From contig NC_134082.1 of the NCBI RefSeq assembly GCF_000715075.1, forward strand, positions 189,647,948 through 189,711,947: a stretch of 64,000 nucleotides of DNA. The letters run 5' to 3'. Made by a program: the position numbers and the translations under genes. Shown here piece by piece: positions 34,067-44,854 of this stretch (position 1 is its first letter; every line of letters starts with the position of its first letter). The notes beneath the pieces were generated by a model that saw only the letters and a program-made list of their open reading frames with translations, made no database searches and was not told where the DNA came from. Origin of the DNA: Nicotiana tabacum (Eukaryota > Streptophyta > Magnoliopsida > Solanales > Solanaceae).

Positions 34067-35472
34067 CATTTGGAGTCGAGTACTTATGGCAAGAGCGTGG
34101 TTTTGGGTTGACTTTGAGCCGGTTCGAGGTAAGTGGCTTGTCTAACCTTGTGTGGGGTACATTCCCTTTAGGATTGGTATATTTGGTAATTGAAATGCCT
34201 TGTACGTGAGGTGACGAGTGCGTACTTGTGCTAATTGTTGGAAATCCTATTTTCTTTAAGTAATTACTAGTATGTTTCCTTTCCTGCTTCTATTTCTTGC
34301 ACTATTAAGCATGTTGTTAGCTTAGGAAAGTTTGTCTAAGTGACTTAAGTGCTTTATTGATTCAACCTGCCTTACTTGAATTCTGTGCAACATGCTAGGC
34401 TAGAATCACTTATTTCCTTAATATGAAAATTTTCCATTTCTGTATATCTTCCTGCTGCTGTTGTGTATTTATTTTGGGACTATGGATGTGGGATTCCAGT
34501 AGCTACCCCTTGTCCGTTTACTTTGGGAATACGGGTTAGATTCCCGGTAGATCCCCCTGAACATTTACTTGGGAACTACGGGTTAGATTCCTGGTAGATC
34601 CCCCTACACAGTTATATGGAACTACGGGAAAGCACCTGGTAGATTCCCCCACTACTAGGTATTTACACTGGGACTACGGAACGGGATTTCGATAGATCAC
34701 CGCACACTATGAGTTGGACTACGGGACGAGATCCTGAGAGATCCATTAGATATGTACATATGGGACTACAAGACGGTATCTTGGAAGATCTACGATGGTT
34801 ACTATTGGTGTTGAGATGTACTTCCTTTCCATGTTTACGTTGTTTCTATATAGTTATTGTTGTCCGACACATCCTGTGTTATTTTACTGTCGTATTTATT
34901 AATATTGTTCTATTCTATACTGTTGATCTTGATATTTATTTAGCCTCATTAGGGCCCTGACCTTCCTCATCACTACCCAACCGAGGTTAGGCTGGGCATT
35001 TACTGAGTACCGCTGTGGTGTACTCATGCCCCTTCTGCGTATGTTTTTCATGTGCAGATCCAGGATCCGCTGATCAGGCCTACTATACTTGAGGGAGGTG
35101 ACTGCTCAGGAGACTTCGAGGTACATCTGCTGCATACGTAGACCAAGAAGTCCCTTTCTATTCCTGCTTTTAGTATTTAGCCCTTTTGTACTTTCCTATT
35201 CTTATTAGACATTCCAGAGTTAGAGCTATGTAGTATTGATCTTAGCTTGTGATTCGTGGGTTTCCGGGTTTTGGATTTAGATACTGGTTTGAGATCTATA
35301 TAAATATGGTGTATGCCAAGCGGCACATGTAACACTGTTATTGCCTTATTTTTGTTTTTAAATTGTTTTACTTCCGCAACTTTTGGTTAACTTCCGCAAG
35401 TTTAGGCTTACCTAGTCGTAGAGACTCGGTGCCATCACGATGGTTCATGGAGGGCGAATCGGGGTCGTGACA
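34067..35472 (+). repeat. Element E 5' LTR, right piece
   Basis: Corresponds to 41608-42956 of the 3' LTR and ends GGTCGTGACA. It includes the CTACGG minisatellite at 34470-34800 and a TATA-like TATATAAATA at 35297-35306 (3' LTR copy at 42784-42793). About 500 bases of LTR between the left and right pieces are missing, lost together with the 3' end of element D. Confidence 0.88.
34470..34800 (+). repeat. 46-52-bp minisatellite in element E 5' LTR
   Basis: Seven units of the type GGGACTACGG...GATTCCCGGTAGATCCCCC. Several units contain CTACGG(G) and (C)CCGGTAG arms that can pair. The matching array in the 3' LTR is at 42010-42330. Confidence 0.85.
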
Positions 35473-35474
35473 AG

Positions 35475-35489
35475 TTGGTATCTGAGCTC
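35475..35489 (+). promoter_or_regulatory. Element E primer binding site (initiator tRNA-Met type)
   Basis: TTGGTATCTGAGCTC lies two bases after the LTR end. It matches the initiator tRNA-Met complement (TGGTATCAGAGC form, as seen intact in G at 47980) with a base change, so it has decayed. Confidence 0.8.
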
Positions 35490-35674
35490 TAGGTTCATAG
35501 GAGTCACGGATCACAAGCCAGTTTATTAGAGTCTCGCTGGTCGGTACAGAGACGTCTGTACGTATCTATGAGAGGCTATCTAACTATTAGAAAATTTTCT
35601 ACTTCATTTGATTTCCTTGTCGTGCGATGTTTTGACATCAAAATTCTACGCTTTTGTCTTATATTCTCTCACAG

Positions 35675-36979
35675 ATGGTGAGGACACATGCTACTCGAGA
35701 TGATTAGGCACCCACGCCCCAACTGCAGCCGTTAGAGGCTGGGGCTGGGCTAGAGGCCGAGGACGCGCATGTGGTGCAGCCGGAGCACCTGCGCGAGCTA
35801 CCGCCAAGGTACCACCAGCAGATCCAGCCGAAGTCCAGGCACCTAACACGCCTACTGTTACTACCACTCCAGCTCTTCAGGAGACTTTGACACAGTTCAT
35901 GAGCATGTACACCACCTTGGCTCAGGCAGGGTTGCTTCCCCTGCTGCAACTACGTCTCAGGCCGGGGGAGGAGCACAGACTCCTACCGCCCGCACTCCTG
36001 AGTAATGAGTGCATGTTGAGCAGGTCCTTGAGATTATTCCTGTGCTGCCTGCAGTGCTAGTTCAGCCCGAGGATAGGGTAGCGGCTTCCGAGGATGAGAA
36101 GTTGAGGCTTGAGAGGTTCAAGAAGTACAAGAACCCTATATTTAGTGGTCTAGCGTCAAAGGATGATCTGGGATTTCGTGATGAGTGTTAACGCATTCTC
36201 CGTACCATGGGTATCTCATGATCGAGCGGGGTTTCTTTCACTACCTTCCAACTTCGAGGAGCTGCCTATGAGTGGTGGCGCACCTATGAGTTAGATAGTA
36301 CAGATGAGGCTGTTTCACTGACTTGGACTTAGTTTTTAGATCTATTCTTGAGAGAGTATGTTCCTCAGAGCCTCAGGGACACATGGCATGCAGAGTTTGA
36401 GTATTTGGTCTAGGGCATTATGACGGTCTTAGATTATGCTGTTCGTTACACCAGTTTGGCTAGGCATGCACCACCCTTAGTTTCTACTATCTGCGAGAGG
36501 GTTCGCCGGTTTATTGAGGGCCTTATTCCCAGCATAATATCTAGCATGACTCGTGATTTGGATATGGATATTTCTTAGTAGCAAGTGGTGAGCATTCCTA
36601 GGAAGATCGAGTGTATGCATGTTAGGGAGAGAGATGAGAGGGAGGCCAAGAGGTCTCGAGAGTCGGGCCATTATTCTGGTGCCCGTGCCCCAACTGCAGG
36701 TCGTCATGGTAGGGGTTATATGAGTCGCCCTATTCATTCAGCTCTTCCAGCAGCCAGTAGTGCTCCAACTCTTCCTAGACCTCAGGAGCCTTATTATGCA
36801 CCACCGGTATCTAGCGCACCTCTTGCGCAAGGTGCTTTCATAGGTCAGTCGAGCAGACCTGGCCCTAGCCAGTCACATCCACCACATCCTCCCAGAGCTT
36901 GTTTTGAGTGTGGGGACACATGCCATATGGTGAGGGATTTCCCTATACTTGGTAGGGGTGCACCTCTACAGACTTCTTA
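35675..36979 (+). pseudogene. gag: Element E gag
   Basis: ATG at 35675 (MVRTHATRDD then a stop). The frame changes before 36009. Capsid-like sequence includes RLERFKKYKNPIFSG, FQLRGAAYEWWRTYEL and FLREYVPQSLRD, with stops near 36189, 36220, 36330, 36412 and 36576. A basic Ser/Pro/Gly-rich linker leads to a knuckle at about 36897-36945: CFECGDTCHMVRDF. Here the last Cys of the C-x2-C-x4-H-x4-C pattern is Phe (TTC at 36939-36941). The order and linker fit plant chromovirus gag. The region is degraded by many stops. Confidence 0.85.
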
Positions 36980-37010
36980 GCCACAACGTGCCCCGCAGAA
37001 TTCTCAGGCT

Positions 37011-37560
37011 ATGGTTACAGCTCTAGTTGCTACCCCACCTACTCAGCCAACTAGAGGTGGAGGTCGCCCTAGAGGGGGAGGCCATGCCAGATACTATGCC
37101 CTTCTTGCCCGTATTGAGGTTGTTGCCTCTGATTCTGTCATCACAGGTATTATATTGGTTTGCCACAGAGATGCATCGGTTCTATTCGATCCAGGCTCTA
37201 CTTACTCTTATGTGTCTTTTTATTTATCTCCGCATTTGGGTGTACCTAGGGATCCTTTGAGTTCCTATATTTATGTTTCTACTCTTGTGGGAGATTCTCT
37301 TATTGTGGACTGTATTTATCGGTCGTGTTTGGTTGCTCTTAGTGGTTTTGAGACCAGAGCCTATTTATTATTACTCAACATTGTTTTATTTTGATATTAT
37401 CTTGGGCATGGATTGGTTGTCTCCCCATTATGCTATTCTTGATTGTCAAGCCAAAACTGTGACGCTGGCTATGCCAGGTGTACTGTGTGTTGAGTGGAGG
37501 GGTACTTTAGATCACACTCCCAGTAGAGTTATTTCTTTTCTTAAAGCTCAGCATATGGTT
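37011..37560 (+). pseudogene. Element E protease
   Basis: Begins in the Gly/Arg-rich linker (RGGGRPRGGGHARYYAL). The retropepsin-like active site reads VLFDPGSTYSYVS near 37178-37216, with Asp kept and the following residue Pro as often seen in this lineage. A frame change near 37390 precedes FDIILGMDWLSPHYAILDC, the flap-end block. The domain is recognisable but broken. Confidence 0.82.
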
Positions 37561-38990
37561 GAGAAGGGGTGTGATGTGTATTTAGCTTATGTGAGAGATG
37601 TCATTATTGATACCCCTTTAGTTGATTCGGTTCCAGTAGTACGGGATTTTCCCGATGTATTTTCAACTGATCTTCCAGGCATGCCGCCTGATAGAGATAT
37701 TGATTTTGGCATTGATATGTTGCCAGTCACTCAGCCCATTTCTATTCCTCCGTATCGTATGTCTCCTCCTGAGTTGAAGGAGTTGAAAGATCAGTTACAG
37801 GAATTGCTTGATAAGGGTTTTATTTGGCCCAGTGTATCACCTTGGGGTGCTCCTGTCTTGTTTTGAAGAAAGTGGATGGTTCTATGTGTATGTGTATTGA
37901 TTATCGCCAGTTGAACAAGGTTATAGTGAAGAACCATTATCCTTTGTCTCGTATTGATGATCTATTTGACCAGCTTCAGGGAGCACAGGTGTTTTTTAAG
38001 ATTGATTTGCGCTCAGGTTACCATTAGTTGAATATTCGAGAGCCAAATATCCTGAAGACTACTTTCAGGACTCGGTATGGTCATTACGAGTTCCTTGTTA
38101 TGTCATTTGGGCTAACCAATTCCCCAGCAGCCTTTATGCATTTGATGCACAGTGTGTTCCGAGCATATCTTAACTCGTTCGTCATTATCTTTATTGATGA
38201 TATTCTAGTGTATTCCCGGAGTTGGGAAGATCATGAGCGGCACCTGAGGACTGTGCTTCAGACTTTGAGAGAGAAGATGTTATAAGCTAAATTCTTGAAA
38301 TGTGAGATTTGGTTGGATTCAGTGGCATTATTAGGCAACATGGTATCGAGTGAGGGTATTCAGGTGGATCCGAGGAAGATAGAGGCCATGCAGAGTTGGC
38401 CCAGACCATCCTTCTATTGAGATCGGCAGTTTCCTTGGTTTGGCTGGCTACTACCGTCATTTTGTGGAGGTGTTTTCATCGATTGCAGCCCCTATGACCA
38501 GGTTGACCCAGAAGGGTGCTCCGTTTAAGTGGACGGAGGAGTGTGAGGCGAGCTTTTAGAAGCTCAAGATAGCTTTGACCACTTCCCCAATTTTGATACT
38601 GCCTATAGGTTCGGGGTCTTATATGGTCTATTGTGATGCCTTGAGGGTTGGCCTCAGAGCGGTGTTGATGTAGGACGGTTGGGTGATTGCCTATGCGTCC
38701 AGACAATTGAAGATGCATGAGAAAAACTACCTTGTTCATGACCATGAGTTAGCTGCCATTGTTCGTGCCCTGAAGATTTGGCGCCATTATTTATACAGGG
38801 TTCCCTATGAGATTTATACTGACCATCGAAGCTTGCAACACTTGTTCAAGCAAAAGGATCTAAATTTGCGCCAGATGAGGTGGTTAGAGTTGCTGAAGGA
38901 CTATGACTTCACTATTTTGTATCACTCGGGCAAGGCCAATATAGTGGCCGATGCTTTGAGTCGTCGGGCAGAGAGTTTGGGGAGTTTGTC
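37561..38990 (+). pseudogene. pol: Element E reverse transcriptase and RNase H
   Basis: The pre-RT segment VVRDFPDVFSTDLPGMPPDR and the start of RT are at 37640-37866. A one-base-type shift near 37860 moves to [14 protein letters not shown], then KIDLRSGYH with the first Asp and a TAG at 38025. Next come [16 protein letters not shown] and [11 protein letters not shown] with the Asp pair near 38187-38220. After TAA at 38283 and a shift near 38410, the connection reads FLGLAGYYRHF-like. RNase H follows with [27 protein letters not shown] and IYTDHRSLQ. It ends at ADALSRR near 38970. Confidence 0.9.
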
Positions 38991-40353
38991 TTATTTACCA
39001 TCATCGGAGAGGCCTATGGCGATGAATGTTCAGGCCTTAGCCAACCAGTTTGTGAGATTGGATCTTTCAGAGCCCAATTGGGTTCTAACTTGCGTGGTTA
39101 CTCGGTCTTCCTTATTTGATCGTATCAGGGAGCGGCAGTATGATGACCCTCATTTTCTTGTCCTCAAGGACAAGGTCCATCATGGTGATGCCAGAGATGT
39201 GACTATTGATGGGGTATTGAGGATGCAGGGTCGGATTTGTGTAACAAATGTTGAGGGGCTTCGGGAGTTGATTCTAGAGGAGGCCTATAGCTTGCAGTAT
39301 TCAATTCATCCGGGTGCCTCAAAGATGTATCAGGATTTGAGGCAGCACTACTGGTGGAGGCGGATGGAGAAGGATATAGTTGGATTTGTAGCTTGGTGCC
39401 TCAACTGTCAGCAGGTGAAGTATGAGCACCAGAGACCGGGTGGGTTTCTCCAGCAGATAGAGATTCCGGAATGGAAGTGGGAGCAGATCACCATGGACTT
39501 TGTAGTTGGGCTCCTATGGACTTTGAGAAAGTTCGATGCTGTTTGGGTGATTGTGGATTGGCTGACCAAGTCCGCTCATTTTATTCCTGTGTGCACTACT
39601 TATTCTTTGAAGCGGTTGGCGGAGATTTATATCTAGGAGATTGCTCGTTTGCATGGTATTCCAATGTCTATCATCTCAGATAGGGGTACTCAGTTTATAT
39701 CACGGTTCTGGAGGGCCGTTCAGCATGAGTTGGGTACTCGGGTGGAGTTGAGTACAACATTTTACCCTCAGACAGACGGACAATTCGAGTGCACTATTCA
39801 GATTCTTGAGGATATGCTCCGTGCATGTGTGATTGAGTTTGGAGGGTCTTGGGATCAGTTCTTGCTATTGGCGGAGTTTGCTTATAACAACAGCTATCAG
39901 TCCAACATTCAGATGACACCGTATGAGGCTTTATATGTGAGGCAGTGTAGATCCCTGGTGGGTTGGTTTGAACCGGCTGAGGCTAGACTATTGGGCACAG
40001 ACTTGGTACAAGATGCTTTAGAGAAGGTTAAGGTGATTCAGGATAGACTTCGTACAGCCCAGTCTAGACAGAAGAGTTACGCGGACCAGAAGGTTCATTA
40101 TGTTTCCTATATGGTTGGAGAGCGGGTTCTGCTTCGGGTTTCGCCTATGAAGGGCGTTATGAGATTTGGGAAGAAAGGGAAGTTGAGTCCGAGGTTTATT
40201 GGACCTTTGGAGAGATTGAGGCGTGTTGAGGAGGTTGCTTATGAGTTTGCCTTACCTCCTAGCTTGGCAGGAGTTCATCCGATATTTTATATTTCGATGC
40301 TCCAGAGGTATCATGGTGACCCGTCGCACGTGTTGGATTTCAGTTCAGTCTAG
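38991..40353 (+). pseudogene. pol: Element E integrase
   Basis: Open from RNase H to 39636 in one frame, and again 39637-40353 after a TAG at 39634. Zinc module: [19 protein letters not shown] and WCLNCQQVK. Core: [10 protein letters not shown] with the first catalytic Asp, IISDRGTQFISRFW with the second, and a Glu in TDGQFECTIQIL. C-terminal part: KLSPRFIGPLERL, a GPF-like module, then LPPSLAGVHPIFYISML. It has just two stops over 1.3 kb, fewer than gag. Confidence 0.9.
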
Positions 40354-40588
40354 TTGGACAAGGATCTATCTTATGTTGAGGAGCTAGTGGCAATATTGGA
40401 CAGGAAAGTTAGAAAGCTGAGGTCAAAGAATATTGCATCAGTGAAGGTTCAGTGGTGGGGTCGGCCGGTCAAGGAGGTGACCTGGGAGATCGAGCAGGAT
40501 ATACGCATCCATTACCCTCATCTTTTCACTACTACATGTATGTCTCTATGCTCGTTTGAGGACGAACGAATGTTTAAGTATAGGAGGA
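40354..40588 (+). pseudogene. Element E chromodomain
   Basis: After the TAG at 40351 the same frame continues: EELVAILDRKVRKLRSK, IASVKVQWWGRPVKEVTWE, then DIRIHYPHLF. This is the integrase-tail chromodomain of plant chromoviruses, thought to guide insertion toward particular chromatin. The aromatic position in VQWWGRP and the VTWE segment are kept. The frame stays open to the TGA near 40591. Confidence 0.88.
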
Positions 40589-42956
40589 TGTGATGACCCG
40601 GTCGGTCGTCTTAAGAATTAATGCCCTGATCCCCTATTAACTTCTTTCCCCAAGTTTATTTCTGTTAATGTGATTTGCCGGGATGTTCGGTTTTGAGTTT
40701 CGGGGAGTTTTGGGACACTTAGTCCCTAAATGAGAGCCTAAGTGTTGGAAAGTTGACCGCAGTCGAAATAGTGTGAAGACAACCTCAGAATGGAAATCTG
40801 ATGGTTCAGTTAGCTCCGTTGGGTGATTTTGGGGTTAGGAGCATGTTTGGATTGTGTTTTGGAGGTCCGTAGCTAATTTAGGCTTGAAACGCCGAAGGTT
40901 GAATTTATGAAGTTTCCGGTTCGATAGCGAGATTTTGATCCGAGGGTCGGAATGGAATTCCGAGAGTTGCAGTAGTTTGGTTGTGTCATTTGGGATGTGT
41001 GTGACCTGAGGATGTGTTTTGGTTGAGTTTTTGATTGAAAGCCAAAAGCAGCTTTGTGTCAATTCCTCAAGAACCGCAGATGCGGTGAAGAGCTCGCAAA
41101 AGCGGAACCGCTCCTGCGGTTAGAGGTCCGCAGATGCGGAAGTTGCCATTTTAATGAAATTTGCAGATGCAACGTTGTGTCCGTAGAAGCGGGATTCTTT
41201 CACCATTTTCATCCGGGTTTGAAGCTTTTGAGATAGATTTTTGAGGAAAACAAAGGGGAATCGCTTGGAGGTAACATCCTTGACTTCATAACTCATTTTT
41301 ATGTGATTAAAGACCTAATTAGTGGTGAGAAATGTGTGAAAAACGAGTAATTAGGGCTTGAGTTTAAGAGGCCTTTAAATGAGGATTTGAGGGGTCATTT
41401 GGACTCCGATTTCAGTGTTCTTATTATGTATAGACTCGTGAGAGTACGCAGTTTCTGAAAATGTAAATTTCACCCGATTTTGAGATGTGGGCTCATGGGG
41501 CATTTTGGTCATTTTACATAATTTCGCGTATTAGCTTAGAATTTAATTGTAGAATCAGTTACTTGAAGTGTTATTTACATTATGCGATTGAATTGAATAG
41601 ATTTGGGCCATTTGGAATCGAGTACTCGTGGCAAGAGCATGGTTTCGGGTTGGCTTTAAGCTGGTTCGAAGTAAGTGGCTTGTCTAACCTTGTGTGGGCG
41701 ACCTTCCCCTTAGGATTGGTATATTTGGTAATTGAAATGACTTGTACGTGAGGTGACGAGTGCGTACTTGGCTAATTATTGGAAATCCATTTTTAAGTAA
41801 TTACTAGTATGTTTCCTTTCCTGCTTCTATTTCTTGCACTATAAAGCCTATTGTTAGCTTAGGAAAGCATGTCTAAGTGACTTAATTGCTTTATTTGATT
41901 CAACCTGGCTTACTTGAATTCTGTGCAGCATGCTAGGCTAGAATCACTTATTTCCTTAAAATGAAAATTTGCCATTTCCGTGTATCTTCTTGCTGATGCT
42001 ATGTATTTATTTTGGGACTACGAATGTGGGATTCCGGTAGCTCCCCCTTGTCTGTTTACTTTGAGACTACGGGTTAGATTCTCAGTAGATCCCCCTACAC
42101 ATTTACCTTGGGACTACGGGTTAGATTCTCGATAGATCCCCCTGCACAATTATATGGAACTACAGGAAAACACTCAGTAGATTCCCCCAGTACTGGGTAT
42201 TTACATTGGGACTACGGAACGGGATTCCGGTAGATCCCCGCGCACTATGAGTTGGACTACAGGACGGGATACCGGGAGATCCATTGGATATGTACATATG
42301 GTACTATAGGACGGTATCGTGGGAGATCCCCTATGTTTATTATTGGTGCTGATCTGTACTTCCTTTCCATGTTTACCCTGTTTTTATATAGTTATTGTTG
42401 TCCGGTACATCTTGTGTTATTTTACTGTCGTAATTCATTTATATTGTTCTCTTCTATACTGTTGATCTTGATATTTATTTAGCCTCAGTAGGCCCTGACC
42501 TTCCTCATCACTACCCCCTTATGCGCATGTTTTTCATGTGCAGATCCAAGTACCACTGATCAGGCCTACTATCCTTTAGGGAGGCGACTGCTCTAGAGAC
42601 TTAGAGGTACATCTGCCGCATCCGCAGACCGAGAAATCCCTTTCTATTCATGCTTTTAGTATTTATCCCTTATGTACTTTCTTGTTCTTATTAGACATTC
42701 CGGAGTTAGAGCTATATAGTATTGATCTTAGCTTGTGATTCTTGGGTTTCCAGGTCTTGGATTTAGATATTGGTTTTGAGATCTATATAAATATGGTGTA
42801 TGCCGAGCGACACATTTAACATTGTTATTACCTTATTTTTATTTTTAAATTGTTTTACTTCTGCAAGTTTTGGCTATCTTCTTCCATTGTATGCTTACCT
42901 AGTCGTAGAGACTAGGTGACGTCACGATGGTGGAGGGCGAACCGGGGGTCGTGACA
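40589..42956 (+). repeat. Element E 3' LTR (2.4 kb)
   Basis: Starts TGTGATGACCCGG after AGGAGGA and ends GGTCGTGACA. It includes GC-rich palindromes at 41070-41130, the minisatellite at 42010-42330 and TATA-like TATATAAATA at 42784. A block near 40925-41000 (GATTTTGATCCGAGG, GGAATGGAATTCCGAGAG) is shared with the G LTR near 45210-45250. Confidence 0.92.
42010..42330 (+). repeat. 46-52-bp minisatellite in element E 3' LTR
   Basis: Seven units parallel to 34470-34800. One unit has CTACGGAAC...TTCCGGTAG, pairing arms with one bulge. Confidence 0.85.
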
Positions 42957-43311
42957 GGAGAATTTCCCTTTAGCTTCATCTTGATGTAGGAAGATCTTCT
43001 TCAATACCAATTTCCCTGGTGCGAACTGTCTTGGTTTGACCCTTTTGTTGAAAGCTCTGGACATCTGTTCTGATAAAGTTGGCCCTGACACAGTGCGTTC
43101 ATCCTCTTTCCATCGATAAGGGCCAACTGTTCATAGCGACTCCTTATCCACTCTGCATCGTTGAGTTCGACTTCCTGTATGATTCTTAAAGAAGGAATAT
43201 CTACCTCGGCTGGGATGACAGCCTCAGTACCATAAACCAACATGTACTGAGTTGCCTCGGTTGATGTGCGAACCGTGGTGCGGTACCCTAATAAAGCAAA
43301 GGGTAACTTCT
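42957..43311 (-). pseudogene. pol: Element B integrase C-terminal part
   Basis: On the minus strand it reads LPFALLGYRTTVRTSTEATQ, YMLVYGTEAVIPAEVDIP, LRIIQEVELNDAEWIRSRYE and LIDGKRMNALCQGQLYQNR, closely parallel to A 5300-5600, then a frame change and sequence like A 5600-5655. It is flanked on the left by the end of LTR E and on the right by the start of LTR F, so both inserted into B. Same orientation and family as the B LTR at 13352-17934. Confidence 0.88.
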
Positions 43312-44854
43312 TGTTGATACCCAATTTTTCTCTATATATTTTCAATATGCAAAATACTTTCAAAATAGCATATAAATGCATACATAAGCATGTCCAGATG
43401 TTTTATTATTTTTTTCATAATTTTTAAAGGTTTTTAAATCGATTTATTTCCCTTTTTCATTCATAAAATTCCAATAATTATGTCCAAAATTATTATTTTT
43501 TGATGATTCATTTATTGGATCTTTATATTTATAAAACAATATGGCTAAGGTAATTTTTACATATTTTACAATTTTATTTAGTATTTTTTAAAGCTAATTG
43601 CATATAATTGCAATATTAGCCTTTTTAAAATTTTATTGTGTTTTATATTCATAAAATAAATCCCTACATTTTTAAGTTTTTATTTATGTGTTATAAATCA
43701 TTCCAGTGCTTTCAATTTATTTTCAGAAATTTATTTACTATTTTCTATAATTTAAAAAGGGGAAAATTGGCTATTTAAATAACAACCCATTTGTATTTAA
43801 TTTTTAGCCTAAATCTATCCCCAAATCAAACCCAATTTCCAAAGCTCAGTTTCAATTAAGCCCGACCCCAACCCAATTCTAACTGACCCAAACCTAGATT
43901 CTCCACCTACCCTTTTAATCTAGGCCATTGATCATTCAGATCAACGACCACATTCACTCTTCCATAATTAAACCCAAATGACCCCTTAACCTAATTCACT
44001 TTTCACCACCCGCTGCCCTTGAACCCCTTTCTCTCAAACTCTCTCTATAGCCTCATATGAACCCTAGCCAACGCCACCCAATTCCACCCTAATCCACCTT
44101 AATCCCCACCTAATCCATGGTCTCCCATGGACGTTTGAGATGTATACCGGCCTCCTACATCTTCTAGTGGCCCGTTTGTGTGATTTCATGGCCAGATTCA
44201 AAGAGATCTGGTCTAGACCTTACTCAACTTATGTTCATGGCCCTTCTTTAGCCATCCATGTTCAAGTCAGATCCTTGACTTTTCGCTAGATTGGTAACTT
44301 TTCAAAGTCTTTCTCACTTTTCTGGGTTCTCTGAAACCCTAACCTTTAAGATCTTTCTATTTTCTCCAGATGTATCTTAGATCTGTACTTATTATGAACT
44401 CCTTAAGTGTTTTCTCGAAGTTTCTTCGATTTTCTTTCAAAATGACTCTTCATTTCTCAATGATTAAGGTTTTCTCTTAAATCTTTTTAAAAAGATCTTT
44501 TCTCTAATTTTAATGTTGTTTATGATTTTACTATGTTCAAACGACTTGGCTATGCTTTCCTTCTACTTGATTCAGTATGTTGAAAACCCTAATTCTTTTT
44601 TTGGTCTAATCCGGTTTCTGAAACTGTCCTTGTTGTTGGAGTGTATACTCATTCGATTAAGTTCTTTGTCCTTGTTTGAATTATTTGATTCTGAGCTTTT
44701 ACCATCATTTAAACTCGATCGTTGTTGAAAATCCTAGGTCTTTTAGTCTTATCCGAGTTCTAAAACTGTTTGTTTGAATGTATACTTGTTCGATTAAGTT
44801 CTTTGTTTCTGACTCTCTTTTCTTTTTGTGACTCATCTGATTCTGAGTTCTTAT
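43312..44854 (+). repeat. Element F LTR, first piece
   Basis: Starts TGTTGATACCC, the same start as LTR A, inserted into the B integrase (left flank CTTCT 43307-43311). It is AT-rich at first, then has AACCCTA-rich and CTTCT-rich sequence as in A 8200-9200. It is interrupted at 44854 by element G. Whether F is a solo LTR or a full element cannot be told here. Confidence 0.85.

Larger units (their letters stand above)
18387..42956 (+). mobile_element. Element E: Tekay/Del-like chromovirus (Ty3/gypsy) with nested element D
   Basis: Order: 5' LTR in two pieces (18387-19024 and 34067-35472), initiator-Met PBS, gag, protease, RT, RNase H, integrase, chromodomain, 3' LTR 40589-42956. It inserted in element B: B-type minus-strand sequence flanks it on both sides. 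The first 110 or so bases of the 5' LTR are missing together with about 1.6 kb of B, implying a deletion across the left junction. The base pairs just right of the 3' LTR (GGAGA, 42957-42961) should be the target site. All coding domains carry stops or frameshifts. Confidence 0.9.
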
